The notes under the pieces: generated by a model
Databases searched by the model: none
What the model saw: only the letters and a program-made list of their open reading frames with translations
What the model was told of the DNA's origin: nothing
Program-made: the position numbers and the translations under genes
In this document: one piece after another, positions 24,944-36,060 of the stretch
Layout: the number at the start of each line of letters is the position of its first letter
Position numbering within the stretch: position 1 is the first letter of the stretch
Source: Bolinopsis microptera
Taxonomy: Eukaryota > Ctenophora > Tentaculata > Lobata > Bolinopsidae
Length of the DNA stretch: 64,000 nucleotides
NCBI RefSeq assembly: GCF_026151205.1
Contig: NC_087076.1
Location: forward strand, 1,063,692-1,127,691
Reading direction: 5' to 3'

Positions 24944-27900
24944 TGGAGGATAATTGCGTCTTTTTGTTGCTTCACTGCTTGTTGAAGCGCTTCCAGTAGC
25001 GACTGCTGCTGTCTCAGTTGAGCTGCAAGGGTCATTATTAATATTACACTCGGCAGAATTTCACAAACACGTCACAGAGCTGTGAGATAATGTGTACAAT
25101 TAACAGAACAGAAAGTTTGCACTACTAACCAAGATCTTGTTCTGAAGAAGAGGATTTAGTGAACTTTAGAAGAGATAAAGCAGGAGGAGGTTGAGGTTTG
25201 GGAGGTTCCGGTGCCTCACAATGCAAACCAACCATATCATTTAGTTCATACTTAGTCAGCACCTCATCAGTCGCGTACCAGCATAACTGAAACAATGTTA
25301 CCGATTTAGATCTAAAACAACAACAAAAATATACGAAGACATTTAACCTTCAAATTTAGTGATTATAACCAATTTACTCATCCTGCATAGCTGACAAAGC
25401 ATCAAAGATTCGTTTCCCCCGATTTGAGGACACGCCTTACCTTCATCCCATTGCCAGGTCTCATACATTTCTTCACCAGGGTAGGGATAAGTTGTGAAAG
25501 TTGGCGCTTGCTAACTTTCCCCCTCGTTTCGTCGGAATGCCACATTTCTTGAAATTTTTCCACAGCACGAGACATTCCGATGGGACTGCCGTGCAGGAAT
25601 CTTATCAGCAAACCGTATCCTGAGAGTAAAGAATTATACAGAAGACGTAGGATTCTTGCAAATCTAGCTTTCAAAAGGAAATCTGGCCAACTAGGAAGGA
25701 AACTTCTCGGCAGAGAAGACCCTACGATGCCCAAGTTGTATCAGTACTACGAACAACTTTCTGAACGAATCGATGATCGAATCGATGAACTGAATGAAAT
25801 TAAAGACATAGCAAAGTGCAAAAAGTGTTAAGACAAATTGTATCGGTACCAAAATATTAGGTGATAATCATTTTTGTGTGTACGATCGACTCGATAATGA
25901 TAATAATAATAGAATATAAAGGGTAGCCTAGAATTTAGTACGAGATTTATATAGTCACAAACCTAGATCCTGCTTTAAAGAACAAGACATACAGTTGCAA
26001 TACCGGGCCACCCTGGTAGCAATTAGAAGTAGCGATATCATGCCACTGAATTGATCTGTCCGCTTTATAAGACAAGTGTAAGTCTTATTATCAGCTTACC
26101 TGCTATAGGGAGTTCCTTCTTATCATTTTTAACAGCAGAATCAGTCTTCATTTGAGCGACTGGTTGAACACGAGCGAAGGGATCAATAGGTTCATTATCA
26201 GTCATGTCATTAGACCAGACGGCAGCGAACTGTGAGAGATAGCGGGCCTGGTCAGAGGGAACTGGGTCGGTTATCCAGGCTGGACCTACTATCTGAGCTT
26301 TCAGTAGTCCACTCTCTTTGCTCTTCTGCTCTTCATCAAACTGAGTTAGTTAATTGTTATAGTTGACAGTATGTACAATCAATATGGTAGCTAGGTACAG
26401 TGAAAAAGAAGAAATATCGGTAAATTACACACCATTTAAAAACAACTTAGTAAAGAAGGCACTCAATGTCACCTGTTGTTTTCTCTGTTCTAGCCTTTTG
26501 TTCTTCGCTTCGTCTGTCATTCCACAATCCTCATCCCCCTCATCGTCAGACAGATATCCGTGGGGAACAAAGAAACCATCTGTAAATATTCTTCGATTAC
26601 ACTTTTTGTGCAATAGATCTCGGTGAATTAAAGATTCTATGTATAGAATAGATACATCAACACTGCCCTATGAATCTTAAATTATAAATAATTGAGAAAA
26701 GTTACTTGGTCTAGCCTAGGTAATAAAATAAATAAGTTACCGTCTTCTTCGTCATCTTCATCCTTTTCTTTATCTTTCTCTTTTTCCTCCTCCTTCTCAT
26801 CTTCCTTCTCAGATGATATGTCTTCTCCCTCTTCTTCCTAGTAAGGTAGCATTTAAGGACAAGTTCATCAGTTCAAACTTCAAAGATATCAAATCATCAG
26901 ATTTTTGTCACAAGATTTACTTCAAGACAGACTATAACAATGTTATGAAAGTATTCTTGAAGCCCCAAACCTCTTCCCAATCTTCATCACTATCGTAGTC
27001 GTACTCCAGTAGTGATTTGTCCTGTCCGAATGGGCGTCGTGGCCTGATGGTAGTACTCTTCTTACGCCAGCTGCCAAAGTAAGCCGGTCTGTGATTCTCG
27101 TGGAAATGTAACGTCTTGCGCTTCACTTTTATCTGTATAATATTCATAAGTCATAGGAATTAGGTATTAGTCTCATATTGTAATGAAAAACAAATCGAAA
27201 ATCGTATCAGTATAAGTTCACTACAATGATCATATCATTTGATAAACGAACCTCTTTGGGGTTGGAGACAGATAATATTTCCAGTTCGCAGCTCAGTTGA
27301 TCAGTTTCATACTTTTGTTTCGACCTCATCTCTTTTACCACGCTCCGTACATGAGCTAGGTTAGTGTCCCATTGTAGAGGCCCAGGAGGTAATATGTCTC
27401 CGGTGACGGGCTCTGTTCTATTTATCGGAGCTAGCAGCATGTTCGGAGTTATCACGAAATCTCGGAACTTCTTCTCCAATGTTTCAACCTGAAAATTAGA
27501 GAGAATTTTCATAAGATTCTGAAGGAAATTCAAAATCAATTGCTGTAAAAACATGCAACGACTTATTTCTACTATTCACCGGCCATCTTACATCTTTAAA
27601 CTTTGAAACTTCAAACCTCGCGGAGACTTCAAATACCTTGGGAGCTGTCGAAGCAGTGGTAGGTTTCTTGACAACAAAAAAACTCTTAAATTTCTCCTCC
27701 TCTTTCAGCTTCTTCTGTCGTTTCTTCTCCAGCTCATCTTCTTTCAATCGCTTCTCCTCCTCCTTCTCCCTGCAAGTGACCCACAGTTAATTAACCATAA
27801 ATCACAATTATACTCTTGTCTCTTCCACTCCGCAGCCTTTTCTACACTTTACAGTTCGTACATAAATAGACGTCGGAGACAGCGCTAAAAAAGTAAAACA

Positions 27901-30102
27901 TAACAGGCCCTAAATTCCAGATCGTTCTACTTTGGGATATTATGCACTATCAGGCCTGGGTTAGGTGTACATTTAACAAAAGTCATACACAGAACGATAA
28001 TGTCAGATTACGAATTCGCGCGCGTGACATATATTATATATATTAAATTGCCGCCAAAGAACAACAAAAAATCTGCATTTTGCTCATCGCGTCTTCCAGC
28101 ATACGCTTAGAGTAGACCCTTTTGGATTAAAATGTAGTTGGTGTCATGTGCAACAGAAGCGTACTTTGTTGAAAGCAAGTCGTTAAGTGTAAACTTGAAC
28201 TTACTGTTCCTTTTTCTTCCTCTCCACCTCTTTCTCCTCTTCTTTTTGTTTCCTCTCTTCTTCTTTCTGCTTCTTTTCCTCTTCTTTCTTTAGTCTAGCC
28301 TCTTCTCTCGCCTTTTCCCTAGTCTGTTTTTCGGCATCTTTTTTTGCTTGTTCGGCACGTTTTGCTTCTTCTCGAACCTCCTTTTCTTTTTCTCTTTCCA
28401 ATCTCTTCCGCTCTTTTTCATTGTCAAGTTCCTGTTTTTTCTTTTCACGTTCCTCTTGAAGCTTCTTCTGCTTATCGGACAACGGTCGTTGCTGAAAAGA
28501 AAACATCAATCTTTGCAATACATGTTCATTGAGTGTGTGTGTGTATGTATGTGTGTTAACTGTATATGGTAACCGCGTGTCTAAACTCTCAACATTTTAT
28601 AGTACTACATTTTATTACTACTTACCTGAAGTACTAATTACTAACATTTATACACAGGAAGTGTTATCTACAAGTAAAAAATAAAATGAGCTCAACAGTA
28701 TCTATAAAATTATAAATACCTTTTTAACAGCTGGTTTAGTGATTCCTGAAGGTCCGGGCTCTACTCCGTCTACCTGAACTTCAGAAGTCTTAATTTCAAC
28801 AACTTCGCTCGGTTCAACGTTTTCTTTTGTCTCAACTTCGCTTGTAGCCTTTCCTGAAGGACTCGCTACTTTCTCCGGTACAACTTTGGCAACAGGTTTA
28901 GCTGTTTTTGATCTGATCTTTTCTACTTTTTTAGATGGTTGATCAGAAACTGTGGGTGAGACGTCCTTACTATCAGATTGCGCAGTAACTTGCCCAATCT
29001 GTTTGTCTGACTTGGAGTTTTTGGCCTCTTTTCTCTTATAATCTCCAAATTTCTTCTTTACAGGTTTGAAAGTTAAAGTTTGTTCTGCTTCAGGGCTAGC
29101 TTTCAATTCTACTTTCTCACTATCTTTCTCTTTCTCATTATCCAACTTAACATCTTTTTTCTTTGAGTTCTGCTGTTTGGGTGATCGAATCAACATAGAT
29201 GCCAACGTAGGTTTTGGAACCACACTCTTTGCAACATTTCGTGGTTTCGGACTTTCATCAACACGAGCTTTCTCCTCTTCAGGAATTTTTGCTTGTTTTC
29301 CTGGAGTCGCCTGATTCTCTTCTTCTTCTCCCGAGAAGTTAGACTTCCGTTTCATGCCCCGGACAGGAGTTGTTGAGACCCCACTAGTAGGGACAGGGGA
29401 GACTACAGAACTTTCTTTTGGAGACTTGTTAATAGGCTGCTTGTTTGCTTTATCTTTGGGCGACAGTTTGTTGACAGTAGAGGCTGATTTTGAGGATTGG
29501 GAGAGCACTTTGAAGTTAGATAGTGTGGACTGTTTAGGTTTTGGTGAAACCATGTCTTTTAGTGTTAACTGTTTTCTTTTCAAACCATTCTCTCCATTTA
29601 ACACAACAAGTGGTGAACGATCTGAAGATGGAATAAAATTCAGAAACAAAACTAGAATTTTAAAATTGTTATACATAATAAGAAGATGAACTAAAAAACT
29701 ATAAACTTGAATAGCAAACAAGCACCAGATCGTTAAGGGAGTTGTCAACACTAAGTGGAATCAATAATGAGCAACGAGGGCGAACGAAACAAAAGGGGGA
29801 CTAACCTTGCTTCAGTTTCTTTGGTCGAGGTTCCTCATCCGAATCTATCACTGAAATAAATACAAAATTAACGCTTACTAATTAATAATTATTAGGGGTA
29901 CAACTGCCAAAATGCTTCACAAGTGATCATTTGCCACGATGAGTTCTTGAGTGGAGTACAGGAGTTCTACAACTAATTAGAGTAATTGTGTGATTAAAAT
30001 CATTGAATCAGAAACAGTCAAAATATTGCTCTGCAAAGAATTTAATTAGAGTAATGCTTGTTTATAATGTGAGCACTAACCAATTGTTTCGGCAGTAGAC
30101 AT
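24760..30102 (-). CDS. CHAF1A: Chromatin assembly factor 1 large subunit (CAF-1 p150)
   Basis: Thirteen exons in phase give 958 aa (human ~956): 30102-30081, 29850-29806, 29621-28720, 28491-28205, 27769-27592, 27488-27252, 27132-26971, 26837-26741, 26579-26473, 26340-26100, 25619-25441, 25286-25130, 25022-24760. CAF-1 deposits newly made H3-H4 on replicated DNA through PCNA. Residues 22-323 are a disordered basic N-terminus. Residues 324-440 form the K/E/R-rich helix (KER). A PCNA-binding-like motif (KFKSFFVVKKP) follows, then the conserved block HFHENHRPAYFGSW near residue 565 and YDYDSDEDWEE. Residues 611-643 are the acidic domain, followed by DGFFVPHGYLSDDEG. Residues ~760-819 match the winged-helix DNA-binding region (FLHGSPIGMSRAVEKFQEMW). 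The C-terminal exon carries an 11-glutamine run. RFC5 lies 590 bp upstream on the same strand. Confidence 0.93.
25620..25831 (+). other. Antisense open frame in a CHAF1A intron, unproven
   Basis: The plus strand opposite CHAF1A intron 10 has a stop-free, charged frame ending in TAA at 25829 (KLLGREDPTMPKLYQYY, SERIDDRIDELNEIKDI). The composition looks protein-like, but the frame overlaps exon 11 antisense on its left and no domain is recognised. Low confidence that it is translated. Confidence 0.15.
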
Positions 30103-30694
30103 TGTCAGAATTGCCTTTTAACCTAAAATATCGTCCAGTCAGATCAGAACAGAAGTACAGGGATTATTATTTTAAATTTAATAAGATGGTACGAATATAA
30201 TATTAATGCTACTTTAAAGACCATGGTTAGGATCTTAGGGAATTTTATAGTTGGTAAGTTGGCAGTTAAGTTACCACTGAGAACAATGAGAACGAAGGAG
30301 ATATTTAACACTGAGCTATTTTATAATTTAGATAATGTGGAATGTGGAAACAGTACAGAAGTTCTCGGCCAAATATCACGATAAGGTATAGGGTCTAGTC
30401 GATTAAAAACAACAAAACACTGCGCAGATATTGGAATTTGGCAAGCGTATTAAGTTTGTTGGTAGTCATTTTAGTTTTTATCATTTAACTGCAAAAATGG
30501 GGCAATAAGACGCAATAAGTTAAATTGATACAGTAAAACGTATTAATAAATTATTTATAAATAAGATAAAATAGGACGTTTTATTACTTTTTATCCAATT
30601 CAATTGTGAAATAGAATTTAAGAGCAATTTAGTACTTAACGGCTGATCTTCTCGAAATATGAGGACCATAAGAAAATAAGAGATGAACCAGTGT
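30103..30694. other. Spacer between RFC5 stop and CHAF1A start
   Basis: About 590 bp with the RFC5 polyadenylation region (AATAAA-type sequences on the minus strand near 30540-30585) and presumably the CHAF1A promoter. No separate gene seen. Confidence 0.5.
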
Positions 30695-33600
30695 CTACAC
30701 TGTAATAGCCATCTCGACAAGTGGGTCCTTGGTAGCCTGAAAAGCTGCAATCATTGAGCTCATCTGAAGCTTCTCTGAACTTCCAGTACTTAACCTGAAT
30801 TCTATCTCAGCCAATCTCTCTATCAGCTGAATTTTAATCTTGTTAGGAAACTCAATTCGCTGTACCAGCAAATGTACCTCGGTGATAACATCTTGCAGAG
30901 CTAAACCTTTCAACTGTTTGAGATGAGATATTTTCTCGTGAGAAGTGTTAAAGTCCTCCTGTAACACCCACTGAATAATACTCCTGATGTCCTCCTTGAG
31001 GGGGTGCCCTGTACAAATGTACACATTCTCCTCACTGATCTCTTTAAATGCCATGGCAGTAGATTGCATAATATTGAGAGCTCTTCTCATATCACCCCCA
31101 CTTAGATGTGTGATAGCCTTCATTCCACAATCAGTAACTTTCAGTTTCTCTTTCTCTATCACCATGTCCAGACGAGGTTTTATCAGTTCCATTTTCAGAG
31201 GAGCAAACCTAAACTTTGTACAACGGGACTGAAGGGCTGGTATGATTTTGTTCAGATAATTGCAGATAAGACAAAACCTTGTGTTCTCCGTAAACTTCTC
31301 TATTGTTCTTCTTAATGCATTTTGAGCATCTTTTGTCATAGAGTCCGCTTCATCTAAGATAACAAGCTTAAACCCTGAGCTGAAGATGGAACGTGTGCTT
31401 GCAAACGAGAGAATATTTTCTCTTACCATACCAATACCTCTATCATCAGAAGCGTTGAGCTCTAGAACTTGTGAGTTATATTGGCCAGGTTTGTAAAGCT
31501 GTCTTGCGACTGCGAGGATAGTGCTTGTTTTACCCACGCCTGGGGGACCATAGAACAGCAGGTGTGGTAATCGTTCTTCGTTTATAAACTTCGTTATTGT
31601 TGAAACCTGAAATTATACACGAATATCAGAACGAATCTACATATTTTATGTTATTATCTTCAATCGAACTATACCTTTCAGCTCTGTTAAAGATTTACAC
31701 AGCTATAGAACGTAAATTTTGCCAGCTGGGTGGTGTAGTGGTAACACGATTGCCCCCGGGGGGATCAGGTACTAAGTGCCGTACGTGACGTCGATTAAGT
31801 GCAGTTTTGGACTTTACAAAAAGGACCCACCTACCCGGCCCCCTTCACGGTACTAACTGCTTTTTCAGATAATATTTAGGACACCCACCCCCTTTTGCTG
31901 GCTTTTGCGGTACTAAGTTGAGAAAATACGGTGTACAAGAGGTGTCCAGGAATATCTCAGAACTTGTGGCATGTGCTGAGAGGAGGCTACAAGGCTGAGG
32001 AGTACCCAGACAACTGTAGGTACTTTGAAGGGATCTACATTCCTAAGGCGGATGGAGATTTTGGACCCAGCACAGGACGGCCTATATCGCTAGGAAACAT
32101 TCAGGGGAAGATATACCTCGCTGTGTTGGCGAAAAGATTAACCAACTTTGTTGTCGCTAACGGGTATGTGGATCTCTCTGTGCAGAAGGGTGGAGTTCCT
32201 GGTGTACACGGATGTACAGAGCACTTTGGAGCTATGTGGGAGGTGCTCAAAGATGCTAGAGTTAGGAGAAAGGATCTCAGTGTTGTCTGGTTAGACTTGG
32301 CGAATGCTTACGGGGCTGTTCCACATTTACTTATTGTGAAAGCACTCCGCTTCTATCATATCCCCGAGAAAGTTATCAACATCGTAATCAAATACTTCTC
32401 GGAGGTTTACGGAAGATTCTCCTCTAAAACAGTGACATCAGAGTGGCAGCAGTTCGAGATAGGAATATTTATGGGCTGTGTCATCTCGGTGATCTTGTTT
32501 GTGCTATGCATGAACCTTTCTGACGAGTACTTGAAGATGAAGGTACCCAGGAGTGTCGAGTACATTAAGGATGGAACAGCTATACCACCCCTTAAGCTGT
32601 TTATGGATGATAGCTGCCTTACCACGGCTAAAATGGTAGATATGCAAACCCTGCTTGATGTTTATCAGGAGTTCGTTGTGTGGTCAAGGTTCAAGCTTAA
32701 GTCGTCTAAATCTAGGGCACTAGTCTACCAGAAGGGAGTGACAGTGGAGTGGGTTGTAGAGAGTTCAGAAGGTAGTCAGGCGAGGTTGCAGCTTAGCGGG
32801 GAGGTGATCCCGAATGTATCTGAGAAACCAATCAAGTTTCTAGGGAGGTGGATTCGGGCAGAAGGAAAGGACAAAGCTATAATCGAGAAAACACACGAGG
32901 ATCTTGTTACATACCTCAGTAGACTCGATCTTAGCTCCCTCACCGGCCTGCAGAAATGTTGGGGGTATCAGTATATGGTCCTTCCAAAGATGAAGTGGCC
33001 ACTTGCCATTTATGATATCCCGATCAGCACTGTTTCTCGCTGGGAGCAAACAACTAACAGTCATCTCAGAAAATGGCTAGGAGTGGGACACACGCTTAGT
33101 AGCTCTTGCCTGTTTAGTCATTCATCCAGTGTTGCTCTCCCCATCGACAGCCTAACCGACACTTGGAAAGTAGAAAAGTACCGTCTCTTGCAGTCATATC
33201 AAACATCTCAGGATGCTTTGATCAGAGCGGTGCAACCCCAGGTGCGGTCTGGGAGAGTTTGGAAGGCAGATGCTCAGCTTCACGAAGCTGAAAGAGACTT
33301 GGTGTGTGAGTCAGTGCGAGGTATGGTGCAACCTCTTAGTAGAGCGGGAATTGGTTTCGGTGATTGGAAGAAGCCCTGGGAGAAGATGTCAGAAAAGGAG
33401 CAGCAGAGGGAGGTGTTGGATAGGGTTAAGGAGAACATCAGGAAGGAAAGAGAGGTGCAGTTGGGTACGTTGGAGATGCAGTCCAGGTGGGGTAATTGGA
33501 GAGAGCTGGTGACAAGGACTGACATGAGCTGGCACACGCTCTTCAAGTATGGGGACTCATTAATCGGTTTTCTGCTTAGTGCTGTGTATGGCACGCTTGT

Positions 33601-35703
33601 TACACCAGCTTTAGCATCCAAGTGGAGCGAGGATGAGGATGGGATGTGCAAGCTGTGTGGTGACAAGTTGGGAACTGTGCCGCATATTCTGGCTGGTTGT
33701 CCTGTGGCACTAAGTCAAGGGAGATACCGATGGCGCCACGATAAGGTGCTTAAACAAATAGCAGACCAAGTGAAATTCCATTGTGAGCGGAGAGTCAACA
33801 AGAGGAAGAGCTCTTGTGTCACTCGGAAAGCCATTGAGTTTGTTCCAGCAGGAGGGAGGTTTAAGGAGGTGAAGAGGTCGAAAGTCAGTGAGTTTGGGAT
33901 TCTGAGTGGGGCCACTGATTGGATAGTATTAGCAGACCTGGATGAGCAGCTGAAATTCCCGTCGGATATAGCAACGACCAGATTAAGACCAGATTTGGTT
34001 CTTTTCTCGAAAGCTTCCAAGAGAGTAATCTGGTGGGAGCTTACAGTACCGTCGGAAGAGAGAATAGCTGCATCCCATGAGCTGAAGCTTGATCGGTATA
34101 ACAGTCTACAAGCGGAAATACAAGCTAATGGGTGGTCATGTTTCAGCTTTGCTGTTGAGGTTGGTGCTAGAGGTGTGGTCGCAGCAAGTTTGGAGTGTGC
34201 ATCAAGGAAGATTGGTCTGACTGGGAGAGCCCTCAAGAAGTTGGTCAGAGATTGTGGGAAGGATGCAGCCCATTGTTCAAGATGGATTTATCTGCTGTCT
34301 AGGAAAAGAGAGTGGGAGATGAGAGCTGTTTGAGCTTTATGACTTCACCTAACAGCCAGAGGTGCCATAAGCTAACTCGTCGTAAATCGCGAGCTCTAGC
34401 AGGTATCCTCGGGTGATTGTCAGATCAGATGGTGGTCCAAGAGAGACTGCTGGGGCACCTGACAGAAAACCGTATCGCAATGAAAGCCCCGAAACGGTGT
34501 CAGGTTTGTGACTGAAGATTCTGATCAAGCTCAGGGTTGAGTCTACACAGTGTCGCCACTTGCCGATGCCAGTTGATGCGAGAAGACACTGATGTAAGTG
34601 GGAAGTTATGTCTAAGAAACAGCGTGTGGTTCGGGTGCCGGTTGAACGCATGTAAAAGGGAGGGTATATCCGTATTTCGCTGCTAGTGATGCAGTCCTTA
34701 GCCCGGTAGCTAAGGCTTCCCCGTTTTTCGCTCATTTGTGCTCCGATGGGCTTGTGACCTCTGCGGGGGTCAAGTGCAGGATGAGGGACATGGCTGACCA
34801 GGAGAAGGTTGTTTTTGGGAGATAGAGTAGGGTTGGTTTGGTGTTGTGCCTTCGCAGTTTAACTGTATCTTTACTCTAAATAAGATACCCACCCATAAAT
34901 TGCTTTAAACAGCTCATTAAACATTGGAAATGGGCAAATTATACCCACTATTTAGTAGGGGTTTTGTTTTTAATGTAGTCGAATTAGATAAAAAATTACA
35001 AAAAAAATTTAAAATTACAAAAAAAACCAAAAAAACTCAAAAAAACCTCAAAACCCATTCCCAAAATTGAAATTTGAGGTAAAATGGGTTTTATCGGGGT
35101 TGGACACCCAAAAAATGAACCCCTAAGTACCATGCACTAACTGTTTTTCTGGGAAATGAGCAGCAGACCCACCACTTAGTACAAGAGTACTAACTGCGTT
35201 TTGGAAGAAAATATGACCCACCCACCCAACGTCACGTACGATTCTGACCATATGACCCCCCCGGCCCCCCCCCTGTTAACCCGCCTCCCATACGGAAGGT
35301 TCTGGGTTCAAGTCAACCAGTCACCAAGCTGCTAATTGGCACAGCTTCGGCTGATGATACACACTCTCTGGCTTGTAGAACTAACACCCTACAGCTAGTA
35401 TACTAGTATAGTGCCTTAGGGTAATTGACGGCCCCAATGTTATATGTTGGTTCAGCCGAATTAATTATTATATAATCAAGTTTATTTTTCTAGTTTAGTT
35501 AGAGATAAGCACTTCAGGCCATCCCAACATCGAGACAGACCTGCCCTTGTAACTTGTTGTGTAGAATATAGGTAATTGGTATCCTAATTTACTGAATGTT
35601 AACAAATACTCACAATTTCTTTTTGGGAGATGAGGTCATCTAGAGTTTCTGGTCGGTATTTCTCAACCCAGGGCAAATTGCTTACAGCTAGAGGTGTTGC
35701 CAT
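30695..35703 (-). CDS. RFC5: Replication factor C subunit 5 (clamp loader, 36-kDa type)
   Basis: Two exons, 35703-35614 (30 codons, MATPLAV then LPWVEKYRPETLDDLI) and 31606-30695, join in phase 0 to 333 aa (human RFC5 340). RFC is the ATP-driven pentamer that opens PCNA and places it at primer ends in the nucleus. Walker A GPPGVGKTS is at residues 50-58, Walker B LVILDEAD at 111-118, the arginine-finger SRC motif at 157-159, and ELNASDDRG at 79-87. CTGHPLKEDI and the C-terminal collar helices match RFC5 rather than RFC2 or RFC4. The single 4-kb intron (31607-35613) is mostly retroelement: a LINE with a tRNA-like flank on each side. The gene itself looks intact. Confidence 0.95.
31725..31760 (+). 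repeat. tRNA-like SINE head, left half with A box
   Basis: TGGTGTAGTGGTAACAC (31731-31747) is a good Pol III A box and D-arm. The matching right half with a B box lies at 35270-35330, beyond the LINE. Together they resemble a glycine-type tRNA (CCTCCCATACGG anticodon-like loop) cut in the anticodon arm. T-stem pairing is imperfect, so it is a tRNA-derived SINE or a decayed tRNA gene, not a functional tRNA. Confidence 0.6.
31752..35270 (+). mobile_element. LINE-containing unit inserted in RFC5 intron, with inverted ends
   Basis: The outer ends hold an exact 12-bp inverted pair, CGTACGTGACGT at 31780-31791 and its complement at 35229-35240. Flanking G/C runs are also inverted (GGGGGGATCA on the left, ATGACCCCCCC on the right). 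Both end regions carry related direct motifs, GTACTAACTG followed by a T/A stretch and ACCCACCC (near 31850 and 35186, with weaker copies at 31768, 31909 and 35126). Between them is an 800-codon LINE polyprotein and about 500 bp of 3-prime untranslated sequence. Inverted ends are not normal for a LINE, so this may be a LINE inside a DNA element. Confidence 0.5.
31931..34333 (+). CDS. Non-LTR retrotransposon polyprotein: RT plus restriction-like endonuclease
   Basis: An uninterrupted 800-codon frame. RT motifs in order: GRPISLGNIQGKIY (finger), VVWLDLANAYGAVPH (motif A), GIFMGCVISVILF (motif B), and LFMDDSC (motif C, the catalytic Asp pair) at about residue 225. Then KFLGRWI of the thumb, a CKLCGDKLGTVPHILAGC zinc knuckle near residue 580, and RYRWRHDKVL. 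RPDLVLFSKASKRVIWWELT follows, the PD...E core of the restriction-like endonuclease found in R2/R4/NeSL/Hero-type LINEs. The ATG is probably not the original start; N-terminal zinc fingers are missing, so the element seems 5-prime truncated. The lack of stops suggests recent insertion. It lies antisense to RFC5. Related broken pieces are at 42340-43712. Confidence 0.85.
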   Translation: MYKRCPGISQNLWHVLRGGYKAEEYPDNCRYFEGIYIPKADGDFGPSTGRPISLGNIQGKIYLAVLAKRLTNFVVANGYVDLSVQKGGVPGVHGCTEHFGAMWEVLKDARVRRKDLSVVWLDLANAYGAVPHLLIVKALRFYHIPEKVINIVIKYFSEVYGRFSSKTVTSEWQQFEIGIFMGCVISVILFVLCMNLSDEYLKMKVPRSVEYIKDGTAIPPLKLFMDDSCLTTAKMVDMQTLLDVYQEFVVWSRFKLKSSKSRALVYQKGVTVEWVVESSEGSQARLQLSGEVIPNVSEKPIKFLGRWIRAEGKDKAIIEKTHEDLVTYLSRLDLSSLTGLQKCWGYQYMVLPKMKWPLAIYDIPISTVSRWEQTTNSHLRKWLGVGHTLSSSCLFSHSSSVALPIDSLTDTWKVEKYRLLQSYQTSQDALIRAVQPQVRSGRVWKADAQLHEAERDLVCESVRGMVQPLSRAGIGFGDWKKPWEKMSEKEQQREVLDRVKENIRKEREVQLGTLEMQSRWGNWRELVTRTDMSWHTLFKYGDSLIGFLLSAVYGTLVTPALASKWSEDEDGMCKLCGDKLGTVPHILAGCPVALSQGRYRWRHDKVLKQIADQVKFHCERRVNKRKSSCVTRKAIEFVPAGGRFKEVKRSKVSEFGILSGATDWIVLADLDEQLKFPSDIATTRLRPDLVLFSKASKRVIWWELTVPSEERIAASHELKLDRYNSLQAEIQANGWSCFSFAVEVGARGVVAASLECASRKIGLTGRALKKLVRDCGKDAAHCSRWIYLLSRKREWEMRAV
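35270..35340 (+). repeat. tRNA-like SINE, right half with B box
   Basis: CCTCCCATACGGAAGG followed by GGTTCAAGTCA (B box, 35305-35315) and AACCAG. It completes the tRNA-like sequence whose A box is at 31731-31747. The SINE body may continue to about 35530. Confidence 0.6.
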
Positions 35704-35892
35704 TAGCCTGAGAAATTACATAAAGAGGGATGAAAAGTGGTAGTGCAGTTAAAATAGCAGATTTATAAATTAGAGATAAATAGTCTTGCCGGTTTCCTAT
35801 AGCTATAGAGTATAGGTGTCGATGAGGTACATAGCATCTCTGGGCAGATAAATTGTATGTTGTGTAGACTAAGGATATAATAACATAAGTCA
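35704..35892. other. RFC5 promoter side
   Basis: Only ~190 bp separate the RFC5 start codon from transposon-derived sequence. No core promoter element could be named. Confidence 0.35.
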
Positions 35893-36060
35893 ATGAAATA
35901 AGAAATTTAATTTTAGCACATTTTACAGAGTAAAAAGATGTAAAACAATTCATAAAATATAATGCCCATTTGGTGTATGACTTTTTGTCCTTGACCGCTA
36001 GTTTGGTTTTGGATAGAAAGGTAACTAACAGGGCAAGGAATGCAGTAGTGGGTTTCGTGG
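35893..36060 (-). repeat. Retroelement 3-prime UTR, inverted copy A
   Basis: About 165 bp, including ACATTTTACAGAGTAAAAAG, CAATTCATAAAATATAATGC and GACTTTTTGTCCTTGAC. It matches 39030-39215 in the opposite orientation, forming two long inverted copies around the 3.2-kb nested retroelement cluster. Confidence 0.7.

Noticed and set aside
28200-28520. K/E-rich frame as a low-complexity artefact
   Set aside because: It is the genuine KER region of CHAF1A, in phase with flanking exons.
31931-34333. Longest open frame considered as a host gene
   Set aside because: Carries RT motifs A-C, a zinc knuckle and a restriction-like endonuclease in LINE order, lies inside an RFC5 intron and has a related broken copy at 42-43.7 kb.
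33715-34735. Minus-strand open frames over and after the LINE
   Set aside because: Antisense shadows of the LINE frame and its untranslated tail; no domain in any of them.
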